From: Methanobacteriaceae archaeon
Lineage (GTDB): Archaea > Methanobacteriota > Methanobacteria > Methanobacteriales > Methanobacteriaceae
Reading direction: 5' to 3'
Length of the DNA: 64,000 bases
NCBI GenBank assembly: GCA_030656015.1
Contig: JAUSNX010000014.1
Span: 310,001-374,000, forward strand
Below the pieces are notes generated by a model. The model was not told where the DNA came from. It did not search any database and was given only the letters and a program-made list of their open reading frames with translations. The position numbers and the translations under genes are program-made. Below, one piece after another: positions 32,852 to 42,449 of the stretch (its first letter is position 1; each line of letters opens with the position of its first letter).

Positions 32852-33406
32852 TTATTTCTGAGACTTGTACCATATAGCAAACTGCTCTAATGATCTTCTA
32901 CGATGAGAAAACTCATTTTTTTCGAGAGTAGTAAGTTCACCAAAGGTCTTTCGTTTCTCTTCTGAATAGAACAGTGGATCGAAAGCAAAACCGTAATTTC
33001 CTTTCTCTTTTGTAGAAATATGTCCTTTAACCGCACCTAAAAAAATCTCGGGCTCGGCATTGGGGGCACTGTACCCAACCACCGACCTGAACTCGGCATA
33101 TCGGTCTTTAACATTTTCCATTAGCTTTAAAATACCAGAATTTCCAATTGTATCCTGCACATGGGCAGAATATGGTCCTGGAAACCATTTCAAAGATTTT
33201 ATGAACAGTCCCGCATCTTCAACAATAACGGGTTCTCCCAGACGATTGGCAACATGTTGTGCGCCGTACCGGGCCACTTCCTCCAGGGTTCCCTGAAGTT
33301 CTGGATAGCCCAGGTCAACATGTTTTAGTTGTATGCCAAACTTCTCGAATATTTTTTCTGCTTCTTCTACTTTGTGTTGGTTACCAGTTATAAATGTTAC
33401 CTTCAT
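32852..33406 (-). CDS. XTP/dITP pyrophosphatase (Ham1/RdgB)
   Basis: Removes non-canonical purine nucleoside triphosphates such as XTP and ITP. 184 residues with [12 protein letters not shown] at the start, VEDAGLFI and FPGPYSAHV, and GFAFDPLFY plus [10 protein letters not shown] at the end, all conserved in the family. The start used gives the usual MKVTFITGN beginning; a second ATG three codons earlier is possible. It sits between kae1-bud32 and rpsO, all read leftward, an order common in methanogens. Confidence 0.93.
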   Translation of the reverse strand: MKVTFITGNQHKVEEAEKIFEKFGIQLKHVDLGYPELQGTLEEVARYGAQHVANRLGEPVIVEDAGLFIKSLKWFPGPYSAHVQDTIGNSGILKLMENVKDRYAEFRSVVGYSAPNAEPEIFLGAVKGHISTKEKGNYGFAFDPLFYSEEKRKTFGELTTLEKNEFSHRRRSLEQFAIWYKSQK

Positions 33407-33522
33407 TTTATACACTTCATTATCGAAATTTTAATTTTATTATTTGAAATAATTTTACCCAATTTCATTTTTTTATTTCTTTTCATTTCTTTATTCATTC
33501 TTGGGTTATTAAAAGTATAATT

Positions 33523-35154
33523 TTAAATATAACGGCCCCGGGCATGTATTTCACTTATTTTACCCCTAATTTTATCATTTCCTGAAAATTCTTCATAGCC
33601 CTCCAAGATACACTGGAAACATACCTCTGCAATCTGGTAGTGTATGCTCTGCAGGGCCTTTTTAAGAACTAAAAGATCTACACCTTTGTCTTCTGCTAGG
33701 TCTGATGATTTTCCAAGGCCAAAATCTATGAAAAAAATTTCATCATCTTTTAAAATAAGATTTGATGTGGTTAAATCTCCATGAATTATCCCACCTTCGT
33801 GAAGTCGTGCTATGTTTTCTCCCAATTTTTTACATATATTTTCCCGAGATTTTTCACTTACCTTACTTAAAACGTCTTTAATTTGAGGCCCATTAATTTT
33901 TTCCATTACCAGTGAAGCATTTTCTAGATCTATGTCCCAAAGGACTGGGGTTCTCACACCATAACGCTTGGCCTGGGACAGCAAACGGGCTTCTTTTTTG
34001 GTTCTGGATATTCGAAGGCGCTGGTCTATTTCGCTTATGCGGTAACCTTTAGGAACTCTTTTCTTTACAACTACGTCTTCCCCTAACCACTGGCCATCGT
34101 AAATATTGGCCTCCGCCCCTTTGGCCCTTAATTCATCAGGAAGTTTTAAAAAGTGTTCGGTACTCTTCATCCAAGGTACATCCACTTGATCTGTCCGATA
34201 GCGCTGAATGACGGTGGTTTTTCCTATAGGATGACCACCACTTTCTGCGTAAACCTTTTGACCCATCCAGGCAATCATGGCCCCATTATCCCCACAATAT
34301 TCTACTGGAGGCATAAAAAACCCAGCATAATGTTCTTCGGCCATTCGTGACAGCATATCTCTTAAACGGGTATTGGCTGCCACTCCCCCACACAACATAA
34401 CCTCTTTTTTCTGGGTATGAGCTAATGCTCTTTCAGTTACTTCCACCATCATGGAAAAAGCAGTTTCTTGCAAACTGTAACACAGATCTTCCATGGAAAC
34501 TCTCTTTTCATACTTCCTTTGAGAAGCTGTTAAAAGACCTGAAAATGAAAGATCCATTCCTTTAACGGCATACGGGAGTTTTAAATAATTTCGAGATTTT
34601 CGGGCCAGTTTTTCTACAACAGGACCTCCGGGATGGCCTAAATCTACTTCTCTGCTGAATTGGTCCAGCATATTTCCCACGGCAATGTCCAGGGTTTCTC
34701 CAAATACTCGGTAACGACCTCCCTCAAAGGCAATGACTTGAGTGTTACCACCACTAGCATATAATGAAACCGGATCTTTTGCCCCAGTAGTTAGCCGGCC
34801 AATTTCTACGTGTCCCAAGCAGTGGTTTACTCCTACAATTGGTATTTTGAGAGATAATGCTAAAGTTCTAGCAGCGGTGGCTACAGTACGCAGCGCAGGA
34901 CCTAATCCTGGGCCACGAGAAAAAGCAATTAGATTTATATCTTCTAAATCTAGATTTGAATCTTCCAGTGCTTTTTTAATTAGAATTGGTATCCATTGGG
35001 TGTGATGTTCTGCTGCTTCTCGAGGATGGATTCCTCCTGATTCTGGAATTAGGGGTTTACCAACAGAGGCTAAAATTTGACCTTCTTTATCAACTAAACC
35101 TACTCCAGTTTTTTCAGCTGTACCCTCGATTCCTAAACAAATAAAATTTGACAT
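33523..35154 (-). CDS. Bifunctional Kae1-Bud32 (tRNA threonylcarbamoyladenosine synthase and its kinase)
   Basis: KEOPS-complex core that makes t6A37 in tRNAs. Kae1 part (1-325): IEGTAEKTG, H111 and H115 in VNHCLGHVEIG as iron ligands, and YASGGNTQVI. Bud32 part (from about 340): GAEANIYDGQWLGEDVVVKKR as the glycine loop and lysine, GGIIHGDLTTSNLIL as the catalytic loop and FIDFGLGK as the metal-binding motif. The fusion is usual in Methanobacteriales and Methanocaldococcus. 543 residues, full length. Confidence 0.95.
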   Translation of the reverse strand: MSNFICLGIEGTAEKTGVGLVDKEGQILASVGKPLIPESGGIHPREAAEHHTQWIPILIKKALEDSNLDLEDINLIAFSRGPGLGPALRTVATAARTLALSLKIPIVGVNHCLGHVEIGRLTTGAKDPVSLYASGGNTQVIAFEGGRYRVFGETLDIAVGNMLDQFSREVDLGHPGGPVVEKLARKSRNYLKLPYAVKGMDLSFSGLLTASQRKYEKRVSMEDLCYSLQETAFSMMVEVTERALAHTQKKEVMLCGGVAANTRLRDMLSRMAEEHYAGFFMPPVEYCGDNGAMIAWMGQKVYAESGGHPIGKTTVIQRYRTDQVDVPWMKSTEHFLKLPDELRAKGAEANIYDGQWLGEDVVVKKRVPKGYRISEIDQRLRISRTKKEARLLSQAKRYGVRTPVLWDIDLENASLVMEKINGPQIKDVLSKVSEKSRENICKKLGENIARLHEGGIIHGDLTTSNLILKDDEIFFIDFGLGKSSDLAEDKGVDLLVLKKALQSIHYQIAEVCFQCILEGYEEFSGNDKIRGKISEIHARGRYI

Positions 35155-35260
35155 TAAGTTTCCTCGTGATTAGAATATTTTTTTATTAATTATTTGTATG
35201 CTTTAATTTAATTTTTAAATATTTAAAAATCTTAATATAAAATTTTTTTTTATATAAAAG

Positions 35261-35290
35261 TTTTTTTTTACAGTTGAAATGTACCTCTAT
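35261..35290 (-). repeat. Isolated ORB-like Cdc6-binding element
   Basis: The core TTACAGTTGAAAT (35268-35280) is identical to the complement of the origin repeats, and both flanks also fit: a T-rich run on one side and GTACCTCT on the other, i.e. AGAGGTAC ahead of the core when read on the minus strand, as in the copies at 21686 and 21757. It stands 13 kb from the origin in the divergent spacer between kae1-bud32 and the cobT-type gene. Confidence 0.7.
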
Positions 35291-35456
35291 TTATATTATT
35301 ATTTATTACCTGGGGAAAGGTTTTAAACGTTTGTAAACTTAATTTTAAATTCTTTGAAGGTTTATTTAATATAATATCATTAAATATTTAGTGCATTTTT
35401 TTAAACAATAATATACTAGTTAATACTAATTCTATTGTATAATTATAGGTGAAATA

Positions 35457-36527
35457 ATGTGTGATGGTTTGAATATTTATGGTTCAACAGAATTTTTAGG
35501 TAAGGTAGTGGAGAAGAAATCTCTATTTGTTTGCACGATAGCTACCACGGCCACTTCAAAAATCCCTGGAATTACTGGGGCGGGTGTCAGCCCGGAATTA
35601 ACGGAATATACTCCGGCAGCAGATGTAGAATTAATTATCCATGATAAACCTTTATGTCTGGATGAAATTCCTCAGACGATTGTAGAAGGGGGTGCCGCCC
35701 CCACACCAGCAGTTATTACCAAGGCAGCACTCCAAATAGCAGATATACCATTTTTAGTGGCCGATGCTGGTTCAGCAATAAAACCGTCGGTTCCTTATGT
35801 AAAACTGGGTGATTCAGCTGGAGAAGATATACGTACCGGAAAGGCTGTAGAAAACCCTCAAAAAATATTTGAAAATGGGAAAATTCTAGGAAAAACACTT
35901 TCAAAGCTCACGGAGCACTTAATAATTGGTGAAAGCACTCCTGCTGGAACAACCACGGCTTTGGGAGTTTTGACTGCCCTGGGATATGATGCTAGCTTTA
36001 AAGTTAGCGGGAGCATGAGTGAAAACCCTCATGATTTGAAAAAAGATGTAGTTAGGGAAGGAATGGCCTCGGCAGGAATTCCTTGGGGTGAATCAGTTTC
36101 AGATCCATTCAAGGCAGTGGAAGCCGTAGGAGACCCTATGATTCCTGCAGTAGCAGGATTAGCAATGGGGAGTGAAGTACCAGTTACTTTGGCTGGAGGA
36201 ACCCAGATGACTGCCGTATGTGCTTTAATTAAGGCTTTGGAGCCTGATTTTGATTTTTCTAATTTATGCATTGCCACTACAGTTTTCGTAGTCGAAGATG
36301 AGACTTCTAATATCCATCACATCATAGAACAAATTGGAGAAGTTTCCTTGTATGCTGCTGATCCATTTTTCCATGAATCTCATAATGAAGGCCTTCGAAG
36401 ATACTTATCTGGGTCTGTTAAGGAAGGGGTAGGTGCTGGTGGAGCTATAATGGCAGCACTTCTGCAAGGTGTTGATATTCAGGATATAAGGAAAGAAACA
36501 GAAGAATTATGTCAAAAAATCTTTTAA
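35457..36527 (+). CDS. cobT: CobT-like nicotinate-nucleotide dimethylbenzimidazole phosphoribosyltransferase family protein
   Basis: Expected to activate the lower-ligand base (in methanogens 5-hydroxybenzimidazole) for corrinoid assembly. The 356-residue product matches the archaeal variant of the family, with a glycine-rich GITGAGVSPELTEYTPAAD near residue 38, GESTPAGTTTALGVLTALG and AGGTQMTAVCALIKALEPD. The catalytic-type glutamate lies in VVEDETSN. GGTGAAATA leads into the ATG. No other corrin gene is adjacent, in keeping with the scattered corrin genes here. Confidence 0.85.
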   Translation: MCDGLNIYGSTEFLGKVVEKKSLFVCTIATTATSKIPGITGAGVSPELTEYTPAADVELIIHDKPLCLDEIPQTIVEGGAAPTPAVITKAALQIADIPFLVADAGSAIKPSVPYVKLGDSAGEDIRTGKAVENPQKIFENGKILGKTLSKLTEHLIIGESTPAGTTTALGVLTALGYDASFKVSGSMSENPHDLKKDVVREGMASAGIPWGESVSDPFKAVEAVGDPMIPAVAGLAMGSEVPVTLAGGTQMTAVCALIKALEPDFDFSNLCIATTVFVVEDETSNIHHIIEQIGEVSLYAADPFFHESHNEGLRRYLSGSVKEGVGAGGAIMAALLQGVDIQDIRKETEELCQKIF

Positions 36528-36844
36528 TTAAATTTAAAAAAGATTTAAATGATCCTAAAAAGCACGAAGCTGTTAAAATTGGATTTAGACTTTTTAACAC
36601 CCAGAAAAATAATTTTTTTAGTTTTTTCCTGTCTTTGGGATTTCCAGTTAAATCACCAAAATTTTATTTTTTTACTCTACTTTTTGATGAAGGACTAGAT
36701 CAATAATAATTGAAAATTTGATAGTAGCAAATGATAGCCTATTTAGTTATAACTTATAACAATATTTTTTTCAATTTCTTTATGTTATACAATTTAAAAA
36801 TAAAAAAGACTTTAATTATATTTAAAAAATTAAAAAAGAAAGAA
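36528..36844. other. Convergent spacer between cobT-type gene and uppP
   Basis: About 317 AT-rich bases. T-runs near 36614-36625 and 36667-36674 are plausible terminators for the cobT-type gene. It also carries one TTATAACTTATAA palindrome (36747-36759). A 65-codon frame overlapping the end of cobT has no good ribosome site. Confidence 0.4.
36747..36759. repeat. TTATAA-C-TTATAA palindrome downstream of uppP
   Basis: Perfect inverted repeat, extended by one base on each side (G...C). The same element occurs twice in the uppP upstream region, so uppP is bracketed by copies. Confidence 0.5.
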
Positions 36845-37687
36845 TTAGATGTGGAAATATAAAGATAATGCCACAGCTATAATTCCTACAATCCAACAGT
36901 AATATGCAAATATAAGCAGACTTCTTTCTTTAATTAATTTTAGCATGAATTTAATGGCCAAATATCCACTAATAGCTGCTGCTAAAAATCCAGCAACTAG
37001 GGCAGCAGTACTCATGTCTAAACTAGTTATATCTTTGGCTTGTACTAGTGCTGCACCAAGAATAGCAGGTATAGATAAAAGAAAACTGTATCTAGCTGCT
37101 AATTCTCTTTCAAATCCTAAAAATAGTCCTGCAGATATGGTAGCTCCTGAACGTGATATTCCTGGGGCAATGGCAAAGGCCTGGGCAATACCCACAATTA
37201 ATGAATTTTTAATGGTTAATTTTTTTAATGGTTTTCTATCTTCTGGCCTAATCCGTTGGCTAAATCTCTCAGATCCCCAGAGTAAGAAACCAGTAATTAT
37301 TAAAAATATTCCTACTGCCAGGATACTACTAAATAAACTCTCAAAGTTGCTTTTGAATAGAATTCCCAATATACCTGCAGGTATGGTACCAATTATTACC
37401 AGCCAGGCCAGTTTCTTATATTGATCTTCCTGGAAGTTCTTTTTGAACTGTCCCCGGGGAATGTCTGCCAAACTGGAGAAAAATGATTTTATCATATTTA
37501 TGATATCATTCCAGAAATAAGCAAAGATCGCTACCAAGGTTCCTATATGTAGCAAAGTATCAAATGCTAGACTGGATTGCACACCCATGATTTCGGGCAA
37601 AAATACCAGGTGAGCAGAGCTGCTTATGGGGAGAAATTCTGTCAAACCCTGCACTATTCCTATAATTATTGCTTGTATAATGTCCAT
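36845..37687 (-). CDS. uppP: Undecaprenyl-diphosphatase-type phosphatase (UppP/BacA)
   Basis: Polytopic membrane phosphatase recycling polyprenyl diphosphate carriers, in this group used for pseudomurein or glycan synthesis. 280 residues with the family motifs GLTEFLPISSSAHL (about 15-28) and PGISRSGATISAGL (about 175-188) and around eight membrane spans. In archaea the natural lipid is a shorter polyprenyl phosphate. The gene stands alone with palindromic repeats in its upstream region. Confidence 0.93.
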   Translation of the reverse strand: MDIIQAIIIGIVQGLTEFLPISSSAHLVFLPEIMGVQSSLAFDTLLHIGTLVAIFAYFWNDIINMIKSFFSSLADIPRGQFKKNFQEDQYKKLAWLVIIGTIPAGILGILFKSNFESLFSSILAVGIFLIITGFLLWGSERFSQRIRPEDRKPLKKLTIKNSLIVGIAQAFAIAPGISRSGATISAGLFLGFERELAARYSFLLSIPAILGAALVQAKDITSLDMSTAALVAGFLAAAISGYLAIKFMLKLIKERSLLIFAYYCWIVGIIAVALSLYFHI

Positions 37688-37857
37688 TTAATCACCTTAA
37701 TTATCTTTTATTTTTTAAAATATTTCCTTAAAATTGATTTGAAATCAAATAGTTAATTCTTATCAAAAAATATTATTTAAATATGTTGTTTTTCTTAAAA
37801 TAACCACTTTCAACTTAATGACTTCTACTATATAATAAATTTTATAAAATAAATTAA

Positions 37858-37891
37858 TTATAACTTATAACTTTTTACTTATAAGTTATAA
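37858..37891. promoter_or_regulatory. Tandem TTATAA-S-TTATAA palindromes upstream of uppP
   Basis: TTATAACTTATAA at 37858-37870 and TTATAAGTTATAA at 37879-37891 start exactly 21 bases apart, two helical turns. They lie 171-204 bases upstream of uppP and just downstream of the ilvE stop. The even phasing suggests an operator, although TATA-like content alone could also explain part of it. Confidence 0.45.
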
Positions 37892-37945
37892 CTTATACTT
37901 GAATATTTTTAAATACAATTCTGTTTTGATTTATTGGTAGATTAA

Positions 37946-38869
37946 CTATTCTAAATAAGTTAACCAGCCAAATTCATCATTTACTTCTCCTTTGAGTATT
38001 TTGAAGAAGTTTTTTTGTAATTTTTCTGTAATAAGTCCTCTTTTCCCATTTCCAATAGTTATTTTATCCACAGAACGAATAGGGGTTACTTCAGCAGCAG
38101 TTCCAGTTAAAAATATTTCATCGGCCAGGTATAACATTTCTCTTGGAATTTGTTCTTCTCTAACATTTAAATCCATGGATTTAGCTAATTTTATAATGGA
38201 ATCTCTGGTGATTCCTTTTAAAACTGATGAAGACATGGAGGGCGTGTAAATAATATCATCTTTGATTATGAATATGTTTTCACCACTTCCTTCACTGACC
38301 ATTCCCTGATAATCAAGCATAATTCCTTCATCATAACCATTTTCCAAGGCTTCCATTTTAACCAGCTGAGAGTTCATGTAATTTGCCCCGGCCTTAGCCA
38401 TATTCGGCAAAGTGTCAGGAGCCATCCTTCTCCAGGTAGAAACTCCAACATCTACTCCCAATTCTAGAGCTTCTTGACCTAAATAGCTTCCCCACTCCCA
38501 AGCAGCAATTACAACTTCTAAAGGATTTTTTAAAGGGTTTACTCCTAATTCTCCGTAACCTCTAAACACTACTGGCCTTATATAACATTCTTCTAATTGG
38601 TTGGTTTCTATGGTCTCCAGAATGGCCTTACAAATTTCTTCTTGAGAAAATGGAATTTCCATTCTATAGATTTTCCCAGAATCAAACAATCTTTCCACAT
38701 GTTCTTCCAAACGGAAAACGGCGGAACCTTTTTCATTACGGTAGCATCTTATTCCCTCAAAAACACTGGATCCATAATGAACAACATGGGATAGAACATG
38801 CATTTTAGCATCACCCCAATCAACCAATTCGCCATTAAACCAAATTTTTCCTGATTCATCCCATGCCAT
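37946..38869 (-). CDS. ilvE: Branched-chain amino acid aminotransferase
   Basis: PLP transaminase for the last step of valine, leucine and isoleucine synthesis. 307 residues, fold type [14 protein letters not shown] (about 32-43), [11 protein letters not shown], the PLP lysine in [14 protein letters not shown] and [21 protein letters not shown] near the C-terminus. Other ilv genes lie at 46.5-50 and 56.5-58 kb. GAGGTATAATC precedes the ATG. Confidence 0.94.
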   Translation of the reverse strand: MAWDESGKIWFNGELVDWGDAKMHVLSHVVHYGSSVFEGIRCYRNEKGSAVFRLEEHVERLFDSGKIYRMEIPFSQEEICKAILETIETNQLEECYIRPVVFRGYGELGVNPLKNPLEVVIAAWEWGSYLGQEALELGVDVGVSTWRRMAPDTLPNMAKAGANYMNSQLVKMEALENGYDEGIMLDYQGMVSEGSGENIFIIKDDIIYTPSMSSSVLKGITRDSIIKLAKSMDLNVREEQIPREMLYLADEIFLTGTAAEVTPIRSVDKITIGNGKRGLITEKLQKNFFKILKGEVNDEFGWLTYLE

Positions 38870-39261
<392 letters not shown>

Positions 39262-39369
39262 TTTAATATCTGATAATGACTTTTTTTCTTAATTACTTTT
39301 AAATAATAAGCTATATGGTTAATAAATCCTTGGAATATCAATTAAATTTTCAAAAATAATTAAATAAAA

Positions 39370-39441
<72 letters not shown>

Positions 39442-39561
39442 TTTCATATTTCTATTCTTATTTTAAGATAAAAGAAATCTATAATATTAAATTTTTTATT
39501 ATTAATTCTAATTAATAAAATTCTAAAATAAATAATAATTATATTTTTTAAATAATTTTAA

Positions 39562-40380
39562 TTAGAAAATAATCATCAATATTGAAACTAACAATGAAAT
39601 AAAGAACACTGTAGTCCCTTTAATCAACATAACTGTACTTCTCTCTTCTAAAACATAGACTAGGCCATAAGCAAGTATTGCAGAAAGTAAAAATTTTAAA
39701 ATTCCCAGTACAGCTTTACTTGGATTGGAAAAAGCATCTATTAAGCTGGTAATCATGAAAGATAATCCAATAACAATTAAAATCAATACAATGGTGTTAC
39801 TAAATACTCCTTTAAGTGCCGGGGCCCACGATGATTTTATACGATCTCTTTTTCTATTTAAAGAGCCTTTTTTATCCTGATGGAAAATAGAATTCTTCGA
39901 TGAACGTCCAGAAGGAGTATAAGAAACTTCTGCACCAGAATCCTCAGAATCATCTGAACTATATTCTTCATATTCTCTATAATCTTCATTTGCTGAATCC
40001 ATTAAGTCCGGGGTCTTTTTGGAGAATTTTTGAGCAAGATTGAGCAACATTTCTCGGTCAATTAACTTAATATTCCTTCTAGCGGCGTAATTAATAGATT
40101 GGGAACTGTAACCAGAAGTTGTAACAATAACGACTTTAGATGCTTTTAATGTTTTAGCAACCATTTCCATTTCTTTTAAAACATCTAAACCTACTTTCCA
40201 CTTTTCGTCATAGTTCTTACAGGCAACCACTACGCCTATTTCTCCCAGAACTGTGGGCAGAATTCCGTAAATGTCTATCAGGTGTTTAGAGGTTTTAAAA
40301 TCTTTATAAACCTTAAAACCTGATTCTTCCATTATTTTTGCCATGAATTCGACTAGTCTACTCTTCTCCAATTTTCCCAC
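39562..40380 (-). CDS. Membrane protein with Mrr-like restriction-endonuclease domain
   Basis: 272 residues. The first 115 look like a PD-(D/E)xK nuclease-fold domain: D36 in HLIDIYG, then VVVACKNYDEKW with K55, followed by the Mrr-type KASKVVIVTTSGYSSQSINYA. The usual Glu or Gln two residues before the lysine is A53, so activity is doubtful. An acidic serine-rich linker (about 120-180) leads to two or three C-terminal membrane spans. No methylase gene is nearby, so this is not an ordinary restriction system. A role at the membrane in DNA handling is only a guess. Confidence 0.65.
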   Translation of the reverse strand: MGKLEKSRLVEFMAKIMEESGFKVYKDFKTSKHLIDIYGILPTVLGEIGVVVACKNYDEKWKVGLDVLKEMEMVAKTLKASKVVIVTTSGYSSQSINYAARRNIKLIDREMLLNLAQKFSKKTPDLMDSANEDYREYEEYSSDDSEDSGAEVSYTPSGRSSKNSIFHQDKKGSLNRKRDRIKSSWAPALKGVFSNTIVLILIVIGLSFMITSLIDAFSNPSKAVLGILKFLLSAILAYGLVYVLEERSTVMLIKGTTVFFISLLVSILMIIF

Positions 40381-40797
40381 CTTCTGGAGTATGAAGATTA
40401 TAGCCCCAAAATAGATTATAATCTAGTAATCCTTAATAATATTATCAATAGGCTATAATTAATATTTGCTTTTTATGATTATCAAATAAATTTTCCTTTA
40501 AACTCATACTGTGAAAATTTGAGAACTATTTTTACACAGAACTCAATTAAATATCTTTAATTTAATATCAAACTTTATTTCTAAATTTATTCATGATACA
40601 ATTTTCATTATGAGTTAATTAAACCATTTATTAAATTATTATTGATTAAAATCCTATTTAATACTTGCCCAATTATTTTAATTTCTTTTTAAGTAAGTTA
40701 GTTCATTTTTTTACTAATTTTTATTTATTTTAAGATATTTTTCTATAAAAAAATAATTTCAAAAACTATTATTAGATCCAATAATAAAAATCACTAT
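40381..40797. other. Gene-free divergent spacer before surE
   Basis: About 417 AT-rich bases. ATTATAGCC (40397-40405) and GGCTATAAT (40451-40459) form a 9-base inverted repeat with a long loop; significance is unclear. No small gene is seen. Confidence 0.35.
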
Positions 40798-41574
40798 ATG
40801 AGAATACTGATAACCAATGACGACGGAGTTAACTCTTCAGGGATTATTGCAACTAAAGATGCCATGGACGGATTGGGAGATATTTCGGTGGTGGCACCGG
40901 CCACTCAACAGAGTGGAATAGGCCATGCATTAACTCTTTTTGAACCGGTAAGAGTCACAGCTTCTAATTTAAATGATGGAACTGAGGCCTTCGCGGTTTC
41001 AGGTACTCCTACTGATGCAGTTATTTTAGGAATTTTTGAAATATCCAAAGAGAAACCGGATCTGGTAATTTCTGGAATAAATATTGGTGAAAATCTTGGA
41101 AAGTCTGAATTAACCACCTCTGGAACTATTGGTGCGGCCATGGAGGCTGCTACTTATGGAATACCTGCCATAGCCGTTTCCATACAAGTTAATCAGGGTG
41201 ATATTAAGTTCCATGATGGGCATGTGGATGTGGACTTTGACGCAGCAAAGCGAATAACCCGAAAAGTGGCCCAAAATATTCTGGAAAAAGGCTTGCCGGA
41301 AGGTGTGGATTTAATAAATCTTAATATTCCTTCTCATCCAGAAAACGATGAAATTTTAATTACTCGTTTGGGTGAGCGGATGTACAACGTCCATATTCAA
41401 AAAAGATTGGATCCTAGAGGAAGGCCCTATTACTGGTTGGATGGAGATCCTGTAGAAGATGATAGGCCCGGAACAGATGTCCACACACTAAAAATGGAAA
41501 AAAAGGCCACATTAACTCCCATATCTCTTGATTGTACTTCTGATTTGAGTTTAATGGAAGAATGGTTTAAGTGA
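40798..41574 (+). CDS. surE: 5'/3'-nucleotidase SurE
   Basis: Metal-dependent nucleoside-monophosphate phosphatase. 258 residues with the canonical ITNDDGVNSSGI start (residues 4-15), APATQQSGIGHALT, VSGTPTDAV and SGINIGENLG. The ATG follows very closely on AT-rich sequence with no good Shine-Dalgarno, so the transcript may be leaderless. Monocistronic by position. Confidence 0.94.
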   Translation: MRILITNDDGVNSSGIIATKDAMDGLGDISVVAPATQQSGIGHALTLFEPVRVTASNLNDGTEAFAVSGTPTDAVILGIFEISKEKPDLVISGINIGENLGKSELTTSGTIGAAMEAATYGIPAIAVSIQVNQGDIKFHDGHVDVDFDAAKRITRKVAQNILEKGLPEGVDLINLNIPSHPENDEILITRLGERMYNVHIQKRLDPRGRPYYWLDGDPVEDDRPGTDVHTLKMEKKATLTPISLDCTSDLSLMEEWFK

Positions 41575-42114
41575 TTTAAATCAAAGTGATGTTTTTGAGT
41601 ATCTGTGTAGCTATGTCCCCTATGTTACCCTCTCAATAGAAACTCAAACTAATCATGATTTATAATTTTATTATTTCTCTTCTTTAAAATACAAAATCAT
41701 AAAGATGCCCTTAATTTAATGAAATGTTATTTTAATTTCCTCGTAGTTTTCATCAATAACTGTACGCAATTTTTAGCTTTAAAGTATTTAATAAAACTGA
41801 ATTAATTGTAAATATGGGATTGAAATTAAAAAACTCTAAAAACTTTCGAATTTCGAGTAAAAATCCTAAAAATCATCATAAAAACTAGTTAATTTTCTAT
41901 TTAAATAATCATAGCTATTTTTTATATAAAAAAATCATTTGAAAACCTTTATTTCTAAAAATAAGTTAATTTGGTTATAAATTGGCACAAATTTGGGTGT
42001 AATTCTGGAAAAATTACTTTTAAGTAAACAGAGTTATACTCAATCAGACTTTTATAAAAACATAAAAATTCGATTAATCAAGAAAAGTTAAAAATTAGGA
42101 ATAGGAGGACAAAA
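41575..42114. other. Long leader region of the cytochrome-like operon
   Basis: About 540 bases without a gene. A TATA-like TTTATAAA at 42051-42058 gives a start near 42080, and AGGAGG lies at 42103-42108. The first 100 bases after surE are less AT-rich than usual spacers here, but no RNA gene can be recognised. Confidence 0.4.
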
Positions 42115-42447
42115 ATGGTTTATGATATATTGATACCATCTGTCCCGTTTTTAGGAGCTTACATAGCTACATTCGTTCTTTACAAGAAGGGTCTTATAAA
42201 AAAAGCTTTACACGTTAATTTATGGAACTTTATACTACTGTTATCATTCATCGTATCTGGCGGGGCGGGATTCTTACTAATGGTTCTGATGGAACTGGGA
42301 ATAGTATCCACCGTGAACCTGGGCCTTTTATATTGGCATATTGAATTTGGAATAACTCTAACTTTGGTAACTATTTTCCACTTACACACATACTGGAAAA
42401 GTACCAGAAAAATATTATTTGGGTCTAAAAAGAATAAGGGGGCGTAA
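42115..42447 (+). CDS. Small three-helix membrane protein with cytochrome-b-like histidines
   Basis: 110 residues with three membrane spans (about 4-24, 36-60, 70-94). Histidines are placed as in small b-type cytochromes or DUF4405-like proteins: H33 with W36 at the start of span 2, H75 with E77 and G79 in WHIEFG, and H89/H91 in FHLHTYW. The C-terminus is basic. The C-terminal domain of the next protein has the same pattern with identical spacing. AGGAGG precedes the ATG. Heme binding is inference only; no function is assigned. Confidence 0.7.
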   Translation: MVYDILIPSVPFLGAYIATFVLYKKGLIKKALHVNLWNFILLLSFIVSGGAGFLLMVLMELGIVSTVNLGLLYWHIEFGITLTLVTIFHLHTYWKSTRKILFGSKKNKGA

Positions 42448-42449
42448 TA

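Noticed and set aside
36509-36706. 65-codon frame overlapping the end of the cobT-type gene
   Set aside because: No convincing ribosome site, phenylalanine- and lysine-rich composition as expected of AT-rich spacer, no recognisable motif.
39562-40380. Part of a restriction-modification system
   Set aside because: No methylase or specificity subunit nearby, and the catalytic motif is changed.
40397-40459. 9-base inverted repeat ATTATAGCC/GGCTATAAT before surE
   Set aside because: Loop of about 45 bases and AT-rich arms; chance is a sufficient explanation.
41585-41660. Box C/D-like small RNA after surE (GTGATGT)
   Set aside because: No matching D box (CTGA) at a proper distance and no second C'/D' pair.
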